A DNA stretch of 28,518 bases from JAJDAN01 sp046583095 (GTDB lineage Bacteria; Myxococcota_A; UBA9160; UBA4427): NCBI GenBank assembly GCA_046583095.1, contig JAYGDB010000142.1, forward strand, positions 1 through 28,518, read 5' to 3'. The notes under the pieces are model-generated. The model saw only the letters and a list, made by a program, of their open reading frames with translations. It was not told the DNA's origin and searched no databases. Shown here in pieces: positions 16,668 to 24,959 of this stretch. Within the stretch, counting starts at the first letter, position 1, and each line of letters opens with the position of its first letter. A program made the position numbers and the translations under genes.

Positions 16668-17036
16668 TGCGCTCCCCTGTCGATTGCCAGCGAGTTCCGA
16701 TCCCGCTGCATCGAGCGCCCGAACCGGCGGCTGCGCCACAGGAGCAGCGTCGATCCAGATCGAACAGCCAGCAAGGTTAACCCCTACGAGATCCGGCACC
16801 ACACACTCGACGACCCCGTCGAGACGCGGTGCCCATGCGGATCTCCTTGCAAGCCCTCGCTTGGCGACGGAGACGCTGCGAGTCTCGGATGCCCTCCTAC
16901 ACGCCAACCGGGCCAGCCAGCGCACCCTGGGTGCGAGGACCGGGCGGAGCAGGGGTTGGCGGCCGGTTCTTGCTGCCCACGCAGGAGCTAGAATGTCCCG
17001 GCGCGGCGCGATTTCGCCGAGGAAGAGGCTCACCGG
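16668..17036 (+). promoter_or_regulatory. Divergent promoter region, with a sigma-70-like promoter at 16967-16994
   Basis: 369 bp without a credible gene between divergent methyltransferase genes. On the plus strand TTCTTG (16967-16972) and TAGAAT (16989-16994) are 16 bp apart, a plausible sigma-70-type promoter that would start transcription about 36 bp before the ATG at 17037. No clear promoter for the minus-strand gene was seen. Confidence 0.4.
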
Positions 17037-17864
17037 ATGCCGAAGAAGATGCTCGCTCTCCTGGCCGGCCTCGTGCTCTCGCTGGCTTCCTGCTCACCCG
17101 AACGCCCGGTTCCGACGGCCACGACACCGCAGGCCGAGGCCAAGACTAAGACGATTGCGCTCGCGGAAAAGACGGCGGTGGAGCCGCCTGCGCTCCCGCG
17201 ACCGCCGGAGCGCACGGAGTCCGCACCGATTCGCACCTGGCAGCAGGTGGCCGATCTCCCCGCGCGGGTCGCACTCTTCGACACGGTCTTCTGGGACGCT
17301 CGCGACACGCTGAGCCTGCGCGAGCTCATCTCGACGACGCCGCTCGTCAACGACAAGGCGATCCTCGAAATCGGTACCGGCTCGGGGCTGATCTCGCTCT
17401 ACTGTCTCGAATTCGGAGCACGCACGGTGGTTGCGACCGATGTCAATCAGCTGGCAGTCGCCAACGCGCTCTACAACGCCGAGCGAATGGGGTTCGAGGA
17501 TCGCTTCGAGACCCGGCTGGTCCCCCTCGATGACACGAGCGCCTATCGGGTGATCGGCGCGTCCGAGCGCTTCGACCTGATCATTTCGAACCCGCCCTGG
17601 GAGAACGCCGAACCCAAGCGCATCTTCGAGTACGCCTACTTCGACCCGAACTTCGTGCTCCTCCGCAGCCTCCTCGACGGGCTGCGAGACCACCTGAATC
17701 CCGGCGGCAAGGCATTGCTCGCCTACGGCGCCGTCGACGGAATCCAGCACCTCATACGCTATTCGGAAGACAACGGCCTACGCGTTCGAATCCTCGACGA
17801 CCGGAAGCTCGAAGACCTGCCCCCCGTCTTCGTTCCGGGCATGCTGCTCGAGGTTTCGTTCTAG
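17037..17864 (+). CDS. SAM-dependent methyltransferase domain with lipoprotein signal peptide
   Basis: 275 residues, with an ATG and a GAGG ribosome site. The N-terminus is a classical lipoprotein signal: Lys-Lys n-region, hydrophobic LALLAGLVLSLAS and Cys19 in the lipobox LASC. An Ala/Pro/Lys-rich linker (20-65) precedes a complete class I methyltransferase fold. Motif I is EIGTGSG (111-117), the acidic motif II is TDVN (134-137), and NPPW (185-188) is the motif of HemK/PrmA/RsmC-type N-methyltransferases. As SAM is not known in the periplasm, an exported copy is puzzling. The enzyme might be held on the inner face, use the lipid anchor in an unexpected way, or have kept only the fold. Closest domain type: ribosomal-protein L11 / RNA small-molecule methyltransferases. 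All core motifs look intact. Confidence 0.85.
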   Translation: MPKKMLALLAGLVLSLASCSPERPVPTATTPQAEAKTKTIALAEKTAVEPPALPRPPERTESAPIRTWQQVADLPARVALFDTVFWDARDTLSLRELISTTPLVNDKAILEIGTGSGLISLYCLEFGARTVVATDVNQLAVANALYNAERMGFEDRFETRLVPLDDTSAYRVIGASERFDLIISNPPWENAEPKRIFEYAYFDPNFVLLRSLLDGLRDHLNPGGKALLAYGAVDGIQHLIRYSEDNGLRVRILDDRKLEDLPPVFVPGMLLEVSF

Positions 17865-18023
17865 TCGAATCGGGCCTCGAAGTCGTCTCGGGCTGGCGCG
17901 TGTTCGCTCGGAGCGGGCACGGGGTTCGCTGGCGCATCGAGGCTCGCACCTCACCCAGGTAGTCCGCAAGCTTGCTCGCGTCCATGAAGGTGCGCCAGCC
18001 GAGGCCACCTCGAGCGAAGTGCC

Positions 18024-18041
18024 CTGTGAAGCGATTCACAG
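18024..18041 (+). promoter_or_regulatory. CRP-family operator-like palindrome
   Basis: CTGTGAA-GCGA-TTCACAG is a perfect 7-bp inverted repeat and contains TGTGA-N6-TCACA, the exact CRP core. It lies about 87 bp before the ATG of the metalloprotease gene at 18128, a normal distance for activation. The binding regulator is inferred. Confidence 0.5.
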
Positions 18042-18127
18042 CGGAGGGACGCCGCGCGAGGTTCACTGCGTCGCAAGCCAGCACCTCCACATCAGGCGGT
18101 GCTCTGATCGTCCACTAGGAGAAGATC

Positions 18128-19450
18128 ATGGTCTGCGAGAGCATCCAGTCGAAGAGAAGCATCCGGTCGGGCAGAGTCATCAGAGGCCCAGAGTTCTTGA
18201 AGCGTGCGGGCCTCCTCGTTTTCGTGCTGCTGGCTACGGGAGCGTGCAATACGCAACTGACGGTCCGCAGGCACCAGAACGTCGCGATCACGGATGCAGC
18301 AGCCGATCAGATCCTTACAGATTTCTCCCAAGTCATCTGGAGCGCGGACTCGGCGCAGGACTTCGCGTGCACGACAGATTTTCAGCCGCTCTTTCCGAAC
18401 GGCTCGACCCTACTGCCCGCCCTCTACACCCGTTGGGGGGCCGTGGGAACTTACGCTGAGACTGCCACCATCAACTCCGAGGCGGATGCGGACGCTGTCT
18501 TCGCAGCTCCGGGGTTCGTCAAGGTCGTTGGGGCAATCAACTGGTGCGGCCAGACCCTACCGAACGTCATTGGCTGTGCGCCTACTGGCGGAAATTCGAT
18601 GATCGTCGTCCGGCGCATTAACAACGAGGGGCAGCTCTGGGCTCACGAATACGGACACACGGGGGGCTTGAATCATCGAAATGGTGCCTCCTTCGTGATG
18701 AACCCCACAATCCTGAGCACGACGACCGAGATCAACGCCAATGAATGCGTTGCGATGGTCAGCAGGGCGATCAATAATCCGCTCAATCAAAATGCCAATG
18801 CGGGTCCGCCCGGTCCGGCATCGGGCGGTACAGCCGTCGGCAACGGAAAGGTTCTCTACGATGGGGATCTCCGCGCAGACATCGATGAGAATATCGATGT
18901 CGTCAGTTTCGTCCGGCAGGTCTATGTCCACGGAACACCCATGGGTTTTGCGACTCGCTTCGACCGGTCACCGAGGATCCCGCAGCTACTCGCCATGCTC
19001 AGAGACAGCCGAGAACAACAGTCGTGGGGCAATATCGTGGCAGTGCTCGGCATGATCGGAGACAGGCGCGTCGCTGGGCCGCTGATGGACTTCGTCAGCC
19101 AGCACAACACGCGAGGCAAGGACTGGGAAGACGTCCGCGTGCTCACCTCAGCCATGATGGGCCTGGGGTATCTCGCGAATCACACGGGGGACCGGGATGT
19201 CCTGGCCTTTCTCGACCGAGCGAGGTCAGCTCAGTTCTGGGCCGACGCGGCCCTGGCGGAAGAGCTGGCGTTCAGCGCTTCCATCGGCCTGGCCCTTTCG
19301 GGGACGAGCCAGGGCAGACAGTCCCTGCTCGAAGCCTACCGTTACGAAATTTCGAGGCGCAACGACGCTGTTGCCGAAAACCTCCTGGGTTATCTCGAGC
19401 TCAACGACGAAATCGCTCGGGAGGGACTGCGCGCCTACTATGCAGACTGA
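18128..19450 (+). CDS. Lipoprotein zinc metalloprotease (metzincin motif) with HEAT-like C-terminal region
   Basis: 440 residues, with an ATG and an AGGAG ribosome site. A long basic n-region precedes the lipoprotein signal (LLVFVLLATGAC, Cys40). The zinc site HEYGHTGGLNH (residues 173-183) is the full metzincin motif HExxHxxGxxH. Met191 in SFVMNP follows the third His by eight residues, as the Met-turn does in matrixins. Cys at 81, 140, 150 and 207 could form disulfides. Residues about 275-440 are helical and repeat-like (IPQLLAMLRDSREQQSWGNIVAVLGMIGD), resembling HEAT/Armadillo units, possibly for substrate binding. It is predicted to act on the cell surface or in the periplasm. Codon third positions look less G/C-rich than in the neighbours, suggesting recent acquisition. 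A CRP-type palindrome lies upstream. Confidence 0.85.
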   Translation: MVCESIQSKRSIRSGRVIRGPEFLKRAGLLVFVLLATGACNTQLTVRRHQNVAITDAAADQILTDFSQVIWSADSAQDFACTTDFQPLFPNGSTLLPALYTRWGAVGTYAETATINSEADADAVFAAPGFVKVVGAINWCGQTLPNVIGCAPTGGNSMIVVRRINNEGQLWAHEYGHTGGLNHRNGASFVMNPTILSTTTEINANECVAMVSRAINNPLNQNANAGPPGPASGGTAVGNGKVLYDGDLRADIDENIDVVSFVRQVYVHGTPMGFATRFDRSPRIPQLLAMLRDSREQQSWGNIVAVLGMIGDRRVAGPLMDFVSQHNTRGKDWEDVRVLTSAMMGLGYLANHTGDRDVLAFLDRARSAQFWADAALAEELAFSASIGLALSGTSQGRQSLLEAYRYEISRRNDAVAENLLGYLELNDEIAREGLRAYYAD

Positions 19451-19572
19451 CTGCGAGCGAGAAGCCCGGCTCGAGCTTGCCATGCACCAGTCGTAAACAC
19501 CCCCGGGCGCGCGCCATTTAAGTGGCGTCGAGGCCTTCAGCCTGCCGACAATGTCGCGCATACTGCCAGTCG

Positions 19573-20454
19573 ATGGCAATCCAGCAGCGGGGAAGGACCG
19601 CGGATGGAGCTGCGCTCGGGCGGGCGATCCACTTGCGCTACGAGCAGCCGGTCGTCTTCGCGGACGACTACGCGCTCGACCTCGTGAGCGCGTCCGCCCG
19701 CTTCGCATGCCGGAGCCCGCTCCTCTACCGACTGCTGCTGCGACGTGGCGTGGCACCCTTCCGCAGCTTCGTCGCCTCGACCCTTTCCGCCATGCGCTAC
19801 ATCGAGGAGCGACTCAGCGACGCGGTCCACGAGGGCTTCACACAGTACCTGGTGCTCGGCGCCGGACTCGACTCCTTCGCGCTGCGTCGGCTTGATCTGT
19901 GCGAGTCGCTGCGCGTCTTCGAGGTGGACCACCCCGTCACCCAGACGCTGAAGCGCAAGCGCATCGAGCGCTTTCTCGGCACGCCGCCCGCGCACCTCGA
20001 GTTCGTGCCCGCGGACTTCGAGTGCGAGTCGCTCGACGAGGCGCTCGCCGCATCACGCTTCGATCCGACCGCGCGAACGCTGTTTTCGTGGATCGCCTCG
20101 ATTCCCTACATCGAGGAGTCATCCGTGCACGAGACGTTTCGCTCGATCTCACGCCATGCGGCGGAAGGAAGCGAGATCGTCTTCAACTTCGGCTCGTGGG
20201 GCACCCAGACAGGACCCGGCGGCAGCGGTGCCGTGAACGAACACCTCCAGCGCGCAACGCGCAGCCGTGGTGAGCCCCTCAAGAGCGCCTTCGACCCCGA
20301 GGCCCTGCTGAAGGCGGTCTGCGAGCAGGGCTACCAGCGGGTGGAACTTCTCGACGGCAACGCCCAGACGCAGCGCTACTTTGCCGGCCGCAGCGACGGC
20401 CTCCACGTCGTGCCCGGCAGCCAACTCGCCCACGTACGCCGCGCAGACTCGTAA
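19573..20454 (+). CDS. SAM-dependent methyltransferase, TIGR00027 / LCM (PPM1-TcmP) family
   Basis: 293 residues from the ATG at 19573; a GTG at 19522 would add 17 Cys/Arg-rich residues that look non-coding. Family hallmarks are a strand with LGAGLDSFALR (residues 95-105), FEVDHP (116-121) and, later, TLFSWIASIPYIEE, matching the leucine carboxyl methyltransferase-like family TIGR00027. Members methylate carboxyl or hydroxyl groups of small molecules, some in polyketide pathways; the substrate here is unknown. It is a stand-alone plus-strand gene that converges on the YIP1-family gene. Its ribosome site is weak. Confidence 0.88.
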   Translation: MAIQQRGRTADGAALGRAIHLRYEQPVVFADDYALDLVSASARFACRSPLLYRLLLRRGVAPFRSFVASTLSAMRYIEERLSDAVHEGFTQYLVLGAGLDSFALRRLDLCESLRVFEVDHPVTQTLKRKRIERFLGTPPAHLEFVPADFECESLDEALAASRFDPTARTLFSWIASIPYIEESSVHETFRSISRHAAEGSEIVFNFGSWGTQTGPGGSGAVNEHLQRATRSRGEPLKSAFDPEALLKAVCEQGYQRVELLDGNAQTQRYFAGRSDGLHVVPGSQLAHVRRADS

Positions 20455-20531
20455 CACTGCAAGCAGCCGCCTTCCCGGCGCCTGACGCCAGCACCGGGCA
20501 GGCTCGCCGACGCGGTCGGAATGGCCTGCTT

Positions 20532-21074
20532 CTACGGCGCCGGGGATGCGAGCAGGGCCAGGACCATCAGGATCAGCGGGATCTGGGCGAGCACGCAAAT
20601 CCCGATCGAGCGGCCGGTGGTCACGTCGAGCGCCTGCCGCACCGCGATCACCCAGGCGAAGACCCCGAGGACGGTGACCGCCAGCGCGAGCAGCGGAGCC
20701 AGCGGTCCCAGCGGAATCACCCCGAGGATGTAGAGCAGTTGTGGAGCAGAGGCGAAGCCCAGGGTTCGCAGCAGTTCCTGAAAGTCCGACGTGTGCTTCA
20801 TGATCTTGACGCCGATCAGCCAGATGACCGCGGTGCCGAAGAGCCAGCCCAGAAGTCCGCCGAGCAGTCCGCCGAGCAGCCCGTTCTCTGCCGGGACGCC
20901 CAGGCCGCGGGCGACCGCCGCCAGCGCCACCACCGCCGCGGCCTGCCCAAGCGCCTCGGGGGTGTGCTCGACCTCTTCGTAGATCGTGGCATCGACTCGC
21001 AGCGCCCCGAGCAGACGCTCTCCGAAGGAGCGGCTCGGGACGGGTCCGTTCGAAAAGTCCGGTCCGGTGCTCAT
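20532..21074 (-). CDS. YIP1-family integral membrane protein
   Basis: 180 residues with an ATG; upstream AGGGGGGA could serve as the ribosome site. About 40 hydrophilic N-terminal residues (ERLLGALRVDATIYEEVEHTPEAL) are followed by four or five membrane spans rich in Gly/Ala/Leu, including GLLGGLLGGLLGWLFGTAVIWLIG. The ending DVTTGRSIGICVLAQIPLILMVLALL, with conserved-looking QEL-LRTLGFASAPQLL, is typical of bacterial YIP1 proteins. Function of bacterial members is unknown; a membrane organising or transport role is assumed. It is the last gene of the minus-strand run, 71 bp after the SDR gene, so it may be cotranscribed. Confidence 0.85.
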   Translation of the reverse strand: MSTGPDFSNGPVPSRSFGERLLGALRVDATIYEEVEHTPEALGQAAAVVALAAVARGLGVPAENGLLGGLLGGLLGWLFGTAVIWLIGVKIMKHTSDFQELLRTLGFASAPQLLYILGVIPLGPLAPLLALAVTVLGVFAWVIAVRQALDVTTGRSIGICVLAQIPLILMVLALLASPAP

Positions 21075-21145
21075 GCTTTCGGGTCCCCCCTGTTGCTGGG
21101 CAGTATAGACCGTGTCGTCAGAATCCCGGCCTTCGGGCTCGAATT

Positions 21146-21949
21146 TCAGCGCGGGATCGTCGCGCCTCCGTTGGCCCTCCAGATCTGCCCGGTACAGAAA
21201 CGCGAGGCATCCGATGCCAGGTAGAGGACGAGCCAGGCCTGGTCGATCGGCTCGCCGACCATGCCCAACGGCGAACCCGCCTTCATTGCGGCCACGAAGC
21301 CCTCGTAGCGCTCGGGGTTGAGGCTGCCGTCCTCGTTCTTGAGATGGCGTTTCGTGAAATTCGTGAGCGTGACGCCCGGCGCGATCACGTTGACGCGGAT
21401 GCCCTGGCCACCCACCTCCACCGCGAGAGTCTGGCTGAGCTGGGTAATCGCGGCCTTCGTCATCGCGTAGAGGCCGTAATTGGGGACCGCGAGATCGATC
21501 GCCCCGGAAGCCACGTTGATGATGCTGCCGCCGCCGCGCTGCGACATGGCGGCGATCGCCGCCTGGCAGCCGAACAGCGTCCCCTTCACGTTAATTCCCA
21601 CGACCCGCTCGAACTCGTCGTCGGACAGTTCGGCGAGCGGCCCATCGGCGGGGACGCCCGCCACGTTGCACAGGATGTCGAGGCCGCCCCACTCTGTGGT
21701 GGCCCGCCCGATCAGCGCGTCCACTTGCTCGCGCTTCGCGACGTCGACCGCGTGCGCGATGGCCTGGCCGCCTGCGTCGCGCAGCGCCGCCGCATTTTCT
21801 TCGGCGCCCGCGGCATCGAGATCGCCCAGCACGACGCGGGCGCCCGCGCCGGCGAGCACCTCGGCGACCGCACTGCCGATGCCGCTGGCCGCCCCGGTCA
21901 CGCAGGCCACCCGGCCGTCGAGTCCAAACACGTCTCGCGGGTCATGCAT
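21146..21949 (-). CDS. SDR-family NAD(P)-dependent oxidoreductase
   Basis: 267 residues with an ATG. Classical short-chain dehydrogenase: cofactor motif TGAASGIG (residues 18-25), acidic Asp43 at the end of beta-2 (VVLGDLD; favours NAD), NVAG at 95-98, and catalytic Ser148, Tyr161 and Lys165 (YAMTK). Its length is standard. The substrate cannot be read from the sequence. It overlaps the preceding SGNH hydrolase gene by 8 bp, so the two are translationally coupled and likely act in one pathway with the LLM flavin enzyme and a second SDR upstream. It would oxidise an alcohol or reduce a ketone. Confidence 0.93.
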   Translation of the reverse strand: MHDPRDVFGLDGRVACVTGAASGIGSAVAEVLAGAGARVVLGDLDAAGAEENAAALRDAGGQAIAHAVDVAKREQVDALIGRATTEWGGLDILCNVAGVPADGPLAELSDDEFERVVGINVKGTLFGCQAAIAAMSQRGGGSIINVASGAIDLAVPNYGLYAMTKAAITQLSQTLAVEVGGQGIRVNVIAPGVTLTNFTKRHLKNEDGSLNPERYEGFVAAMKAGSPLGMVGEPIDQAWLVLYLASDASRFCTGQIWRANGGATIPR

Positions 21950-22961
21950 GCGTCTCTCTCCCGTCTAGCGCCGCTTCGAGAATCGGACCCAACACCCGGG
22001 CCATCCCCGCGTGGCCCTCGTCGTCGGGGTGGATTCCGTCGGGCAGGCATTCCTCGGCGACCAGGTCGCGGCCCGGAACCAGCTGGAGCCGGGCGTCACC
22101 TTCTTTCTGACGCTCCTTCACCGTCGATTCGAAGGCCTCGCGCAGATCGGAGAGGCGAGCACCCAGCAGGTTCGGCGTGTTCTCCGCATCGCTCCGAAGA
22201 ATCGGGCTGATCGCGACGATGGGCGTATCGGGGTGGCCCTGACGCACGATCTCGAAGAACGCGTGGAGGGAGGCCGCGAAGAGTTCGCTGCTGAAGGGCG
22301 TCCGGGTCCAGCAGTTCGTTCCGTGGGCAACGCTGATGAGATCGGCTTCGAGCGACGCGATCTCCTGCGCGGAGGCCACCTCCCCGCGTGCGGCACCCGC
22401 ATAGCCCAGGTTCACTACGTCGAGGTTTCGCTCGCGAGACACGACATGCGCCCAGGCCGCGGCGGGCTCGGACGCGCACCAGCCCTCGGCGATCGAGTCG
22501 CCGTAGCAGAGCCAGCGCGGTTGCTCCGGCGCCGGACGAATCTCGCCTCCCTCGGGACGCAGAGCGAAAACCGTGGGCCGCATGCCCTCGGGCAGGTAGA
22601 GGGTGACCGGGCCATCTCCTTCGCCCACGCGAAGACGCGCGGTTCCTTCGCCGAGCTTTGCGGGCGACGCGTCCAGCGGGCGGCTTCCTCGAAACAGCGC
22701 GAAGCGGGTGCCCGCGCCCTCGCCGCGATACCCCAGGTCGTCGGTCTCGGTGCGGTAGTCCACCTCGAGAACTTGCGGCTCGCCCAGGAAGACGAAGCGA
22801 ACACCGGCGGGAATCGACGCCATCTCGCGCGTGTCCAGCGGCAGGCGCAGCCCGCCGGGGCCCGGGTCACAGCGCGGGTAGGGGACGTTCGGGCCGGGAG
22901 GCCAGGCGCAGCCCTGCAGGAAGGGCTCGGGTTGCTCGGGCCGAGTGAGCGGCTCGCTCAT
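21942..22961 (-). CDS. SGNH/GDSL-family hydrolase
   Basis: 339 residues with an ATG. The first about 140 residues form a beta-rich N-terminal domain with no signal peptide, followed by the SGNH domain. Block I is CYGDSIAEGW with nucleophile Ser156, block II the Gly in NLGYAG, block III GTN with the oxyanion Asn, and block V DGIHPDDEGH with Asp308 and His311. All four SGNH residues are present. The N-terminal jelly-roll plus SGNH layout resembles two-domain carbohydrate or acyl esterases. Predicted to be cytoplasmic, it would hydrolyse an ester intermediate in the pathway run by the neighbouring LLM oxidoreductase and SDRs. It starts 10 bp after the LLM gene. Confidence 0.9.
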   Translation of the reverse strand: MSEPLTRPEQPEPFLQGCAWPPGPNVPYPRCDPGPGGLRLPLDTREMASIPAGVRFVFLGEPQVLEVDYRTETDDLGYRGEGAGTRFALFRGSRPLDASPAKLGEGTARLRVGEGDGPVTLYLPEGMRPTVFALRPEGGEIRPAPEQPRWLCYGDSIAEGWCASEPAAAWAHVVSRERNLDVVNLGYAGAARGEVASAQEIASLEADLISVAHGTNCWTRTPFSSELFAASLHAFFEIVRQGHPDTPIVAISPILRSDAENTPNLLGARLSDLREAFESTVKERQKEGDARLQLVPGRDLVAEECLPDGIHPDDEGHAGMARVLGPILEAALDGRETHA

Positions 22962-22971
22962 GGATCGCGAC

Positions 22972-24132
22972 CTAGGTGCGCGCGTCGGCGCTAGCGGCCT
23001 CGACGGCTTCGGCTGGCGCTTTCGGCGTGTAGCGCTCGATCTCGGGCAGCACTTCCTTGCCGATCAACTCGATGGTGCGCATCACCGATTCGTGATCGTG
23101 GTAGCCGAACTGCACGTAGCAGATCAACTCGTCCACCCCGAGATCGGCGTAGTCGCACATCTTCTCGAAACAGCGCTCCGGGTCTCCCACGACGATCATG
23201 TCGGCCTCGTGGAAGTGCTGGATCGGAACGTCGCCTTCGAGCAGCGGCTTCATCAGCGGAAAGATCTGGTCCTGCTCTTCCTGTGTCAGGTGCTCCAGTT
23301 CCCAGTCGATCGTGAACTGTGCGAGGTTCTGGTACCACCAGGCGACCGACTTCCAGATCTCGTTGTCCTCGGCCTGCTGCATCGAGTCGGCACAGTGAAC
23401 CAGCGTGTAGGCCGCCACCTTGTTGGTCGTCACATCGGTCAGCGGCTTGGCGCGCATCTGCGCGGCGCGGTAGGCCCGGATGCGCTTCGCCATCTGCTCG
23501 AGGGGCTGCATGATCGAGAAGCTGAGAAGCCCCAGTCCGTTTTCGCCCGCCACCTCCGAGGAGCCCTCGGACGTCGCAGCCATCCAGCACGGCGGATGCG
23601 GATCCTGGTAGGGCTTGGGCGTCACCACGCGCTCGGGAAATTGGAACGTCGGCGAATCCCAGGAGAAACGTTCGTCGCGCCACATCCCGCAGATCACCTG
23701 GATCGCTTCGGCCCACTGCTCGCGCGACTGCTCGCGGTCTACATGGAAGGCGGTCTGCTCCATCGGGGTCGAGCGCCCGGTCCCCCACTGCACGCGCCCC
23801 TTCGAGAGGATGTCGACGGTGGCCACCTTCTCGGCCACGCGCGCGGGATGCGTAAACCCATAGGGGGTGAGCGTCACACCGAAGCCGAGGCCGATTTGCT
23901 CGGTGACCTGCGAGAGCGCCCCGAGCAGCACCTCGGGTGCCGGGCAATGCGACCTTCCCTCGCGGAAGTGGTGCTCCACCGCCCAGATCGTGTTGAACCC
24001 CAGCGCATCGCCGAGCTTGATCTGCTCGATCGCTTCGGAGTACGCACGCTGCTCGCGGTCGCGTTGCCCCTTCGGATGAGCGGCACCCCAGGGCTTGGGA
24101 GCATCTACTTCATAGAGGAGGTCGAGCTTCAC
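22972..24132 (-). CDS. LLM class (luciferase-like) flavin-dependent oxidoreductase
   Basis: 386 residues from a GTG at 24132 with a GGGAGA ribosome site. Bacterial luciferase-like TIM barrel: FNTIWAVEHHF near the N-terminus, HPARVAEKVATVDILSKGRVQWGTGR (typical flavin and substrate contact blocks) and VVGDPERCFEKM near the C-terminus. By family it is an FMNH2- or F420-dependent monooxygenase or dehydrogenase; the overall pattern is closer to FMN-type alkanal-monooxygenase-like enzymes. With two SDRs and an esterase it forms a likely Baeyer-Villiger-type degradation route in which the ester product is cut by the SGNH hydrolase. That route is inference. No flavin reductase is seen nearby. Confidence 0.92.
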   Translation of the reverse strand: MKLDLLYEVDAPKPWGAAHPKGQRDREQRAYSEAIEQIKLGDALGFNTIWAVEHHFREGRSHCPAPEVLLGALSQVTEQIGLGFGVTLTPYGFTHPARVAEKVATVDILSKGRVQWGTGRSTPMEQTAFHVDREQSREQWAEAIQVICGMWRDERFSWDSPTFQFPERVVTPKPYQDPHPPCWMAATSEGSSEVAGENGLGLLSFSIMQPLEQMAKRIRAYRAAQMRAKPLTDVTTNKVAAYTLVHCADSMQQAEDNEIWKSVAWWYQNLAQFTIDWELEHLTQEEQDQIFPLMKPLLEGDVPIQHFHEADMIVVGDPERCFEKMCDYADLGVDELICYVQFGYHDHESVMRTIELIGKEVLPEIERYTPKAPAEAVEAASADART

Positions 24133-24185
24133 CAGATTCTCCCGCCTTCAGGCGCAGTGCGAGCAGGGCATCACTATAGGCCGCG

Positions 24186-24959
24186 TCAGCCAGCCGCGTA
24201 GGGGAATTTCGTCGTCGCGCCGCCGTCGACGACCAGCGTCTGTCCCGTCACCCGGCGAGCGAGATCGGAAACCAGGAAGAGAATCGAGCCCGCGATGTCT
24301 TCCGGCAGGGCCATCCTCAAGAGCGTGTCCGCGTCCGGGCGAGGCACACTGCCGTCTGCCCAAGAGGCCTCGATGCGGGGAGTTCGAACGGCACCGGGAA
24401 CCACCGCGTTCACGCGAATTCCAGCGGGCCACCACTCTTCGGCGGCCGAGCGCACGAGCGACAGCAAGCCCGCCTTGGCGGCCCCGTACGAAGCGTGATT
24501 CGCCGCCGAGAAGGCACCGGATACCGAGCCCACCACGCACAGAACCCCGGGCTCTCCGGCCTCGATCCAGAGCCGCGCGGCACTGCGAGCGACGTACCAG
24601 TGGTGTTTGAGGTTGACCGAGAAATCGCGCTCCCAGGTCTCTTCATCGAGGTCGAGAAGCGGCACCCAGCTGGACGCGCCCACGATGTTGACGACGATGT
24701 CGAGGCCGCCGAGTTCGCTGCGGGCTCGAGCAACGCCACGCTCGGCCTCGGCCGAGCGGGTCACATCCGCGCAAATGGAAGCAGCCTTCGCGCCCAGCGC
24801 CTCGGCCTCGGCCGCAACCGCATCCGCGCGTTCGGCCTCCGCGTCGAGAACCGCAACCCGAGCGCCGGCTTCGGCGAGCGCAAGGGCGGTCGCGCGGCCA
24901 ATCCCCTGACCGCCCCCGATCACGAGCGCACTGCGACCCGATAGATCCAAGCCTGTCAC
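24186..24959 (-). CDS. SDR-family oxidoreductase
   Basis: 257 residues from a GTG at 24959; the ribosome site is weak. The glycine-rich motif is GGGQGIG (residues 15-21), Asp39 ends beta-2 (VAVLDAE, favouring NAD), NIVG (91-94) replaces NNAG, and the catalytic Ser145, Tyr158 and Lys162 are present. The C-terminus VTGQTLVVDGGATTKFPY is typical of FabG-like SDRs. It is the first gene of the minus-strand run SDR, LLM, SGNH, SDR, YIP1, and 53 bp separate it from the LLM gene. The substrate is unknown; a role in oxidising an alcohol to the ketone used by the LLM enzyme is plausible. Confidence 0.93.
   Translation of the reverse strand: MTGLDLSGRSALVIGGGQGIGRATALALAEAGARVAVLDAEAERADAVAAEAEALGAKAASICADVTRSAEAERGVARARSELGGLDIVVNIVGASSWVPLLDLDEETWERDFSVNLKHHWYVARSAARLWIEAGEPGVLCVVGSVSGAFSAANHASYGAAKAGLLSLVRSAAEEWWPAGIRVNAVVPGAVRTPRIEASWADGSVPRPDADTLLRMALPEDIAGSILFLVSDLARRVTGQTLVVDGGATTKFPYAAG

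Noticed and set aside
16668..17033. N-terminal extension of the minus-strand methyltransferase
   Set aside because: No domain-like sequence, overlaps the divergent promoter region, and a GTG with a good ribosome site exists at 16667.
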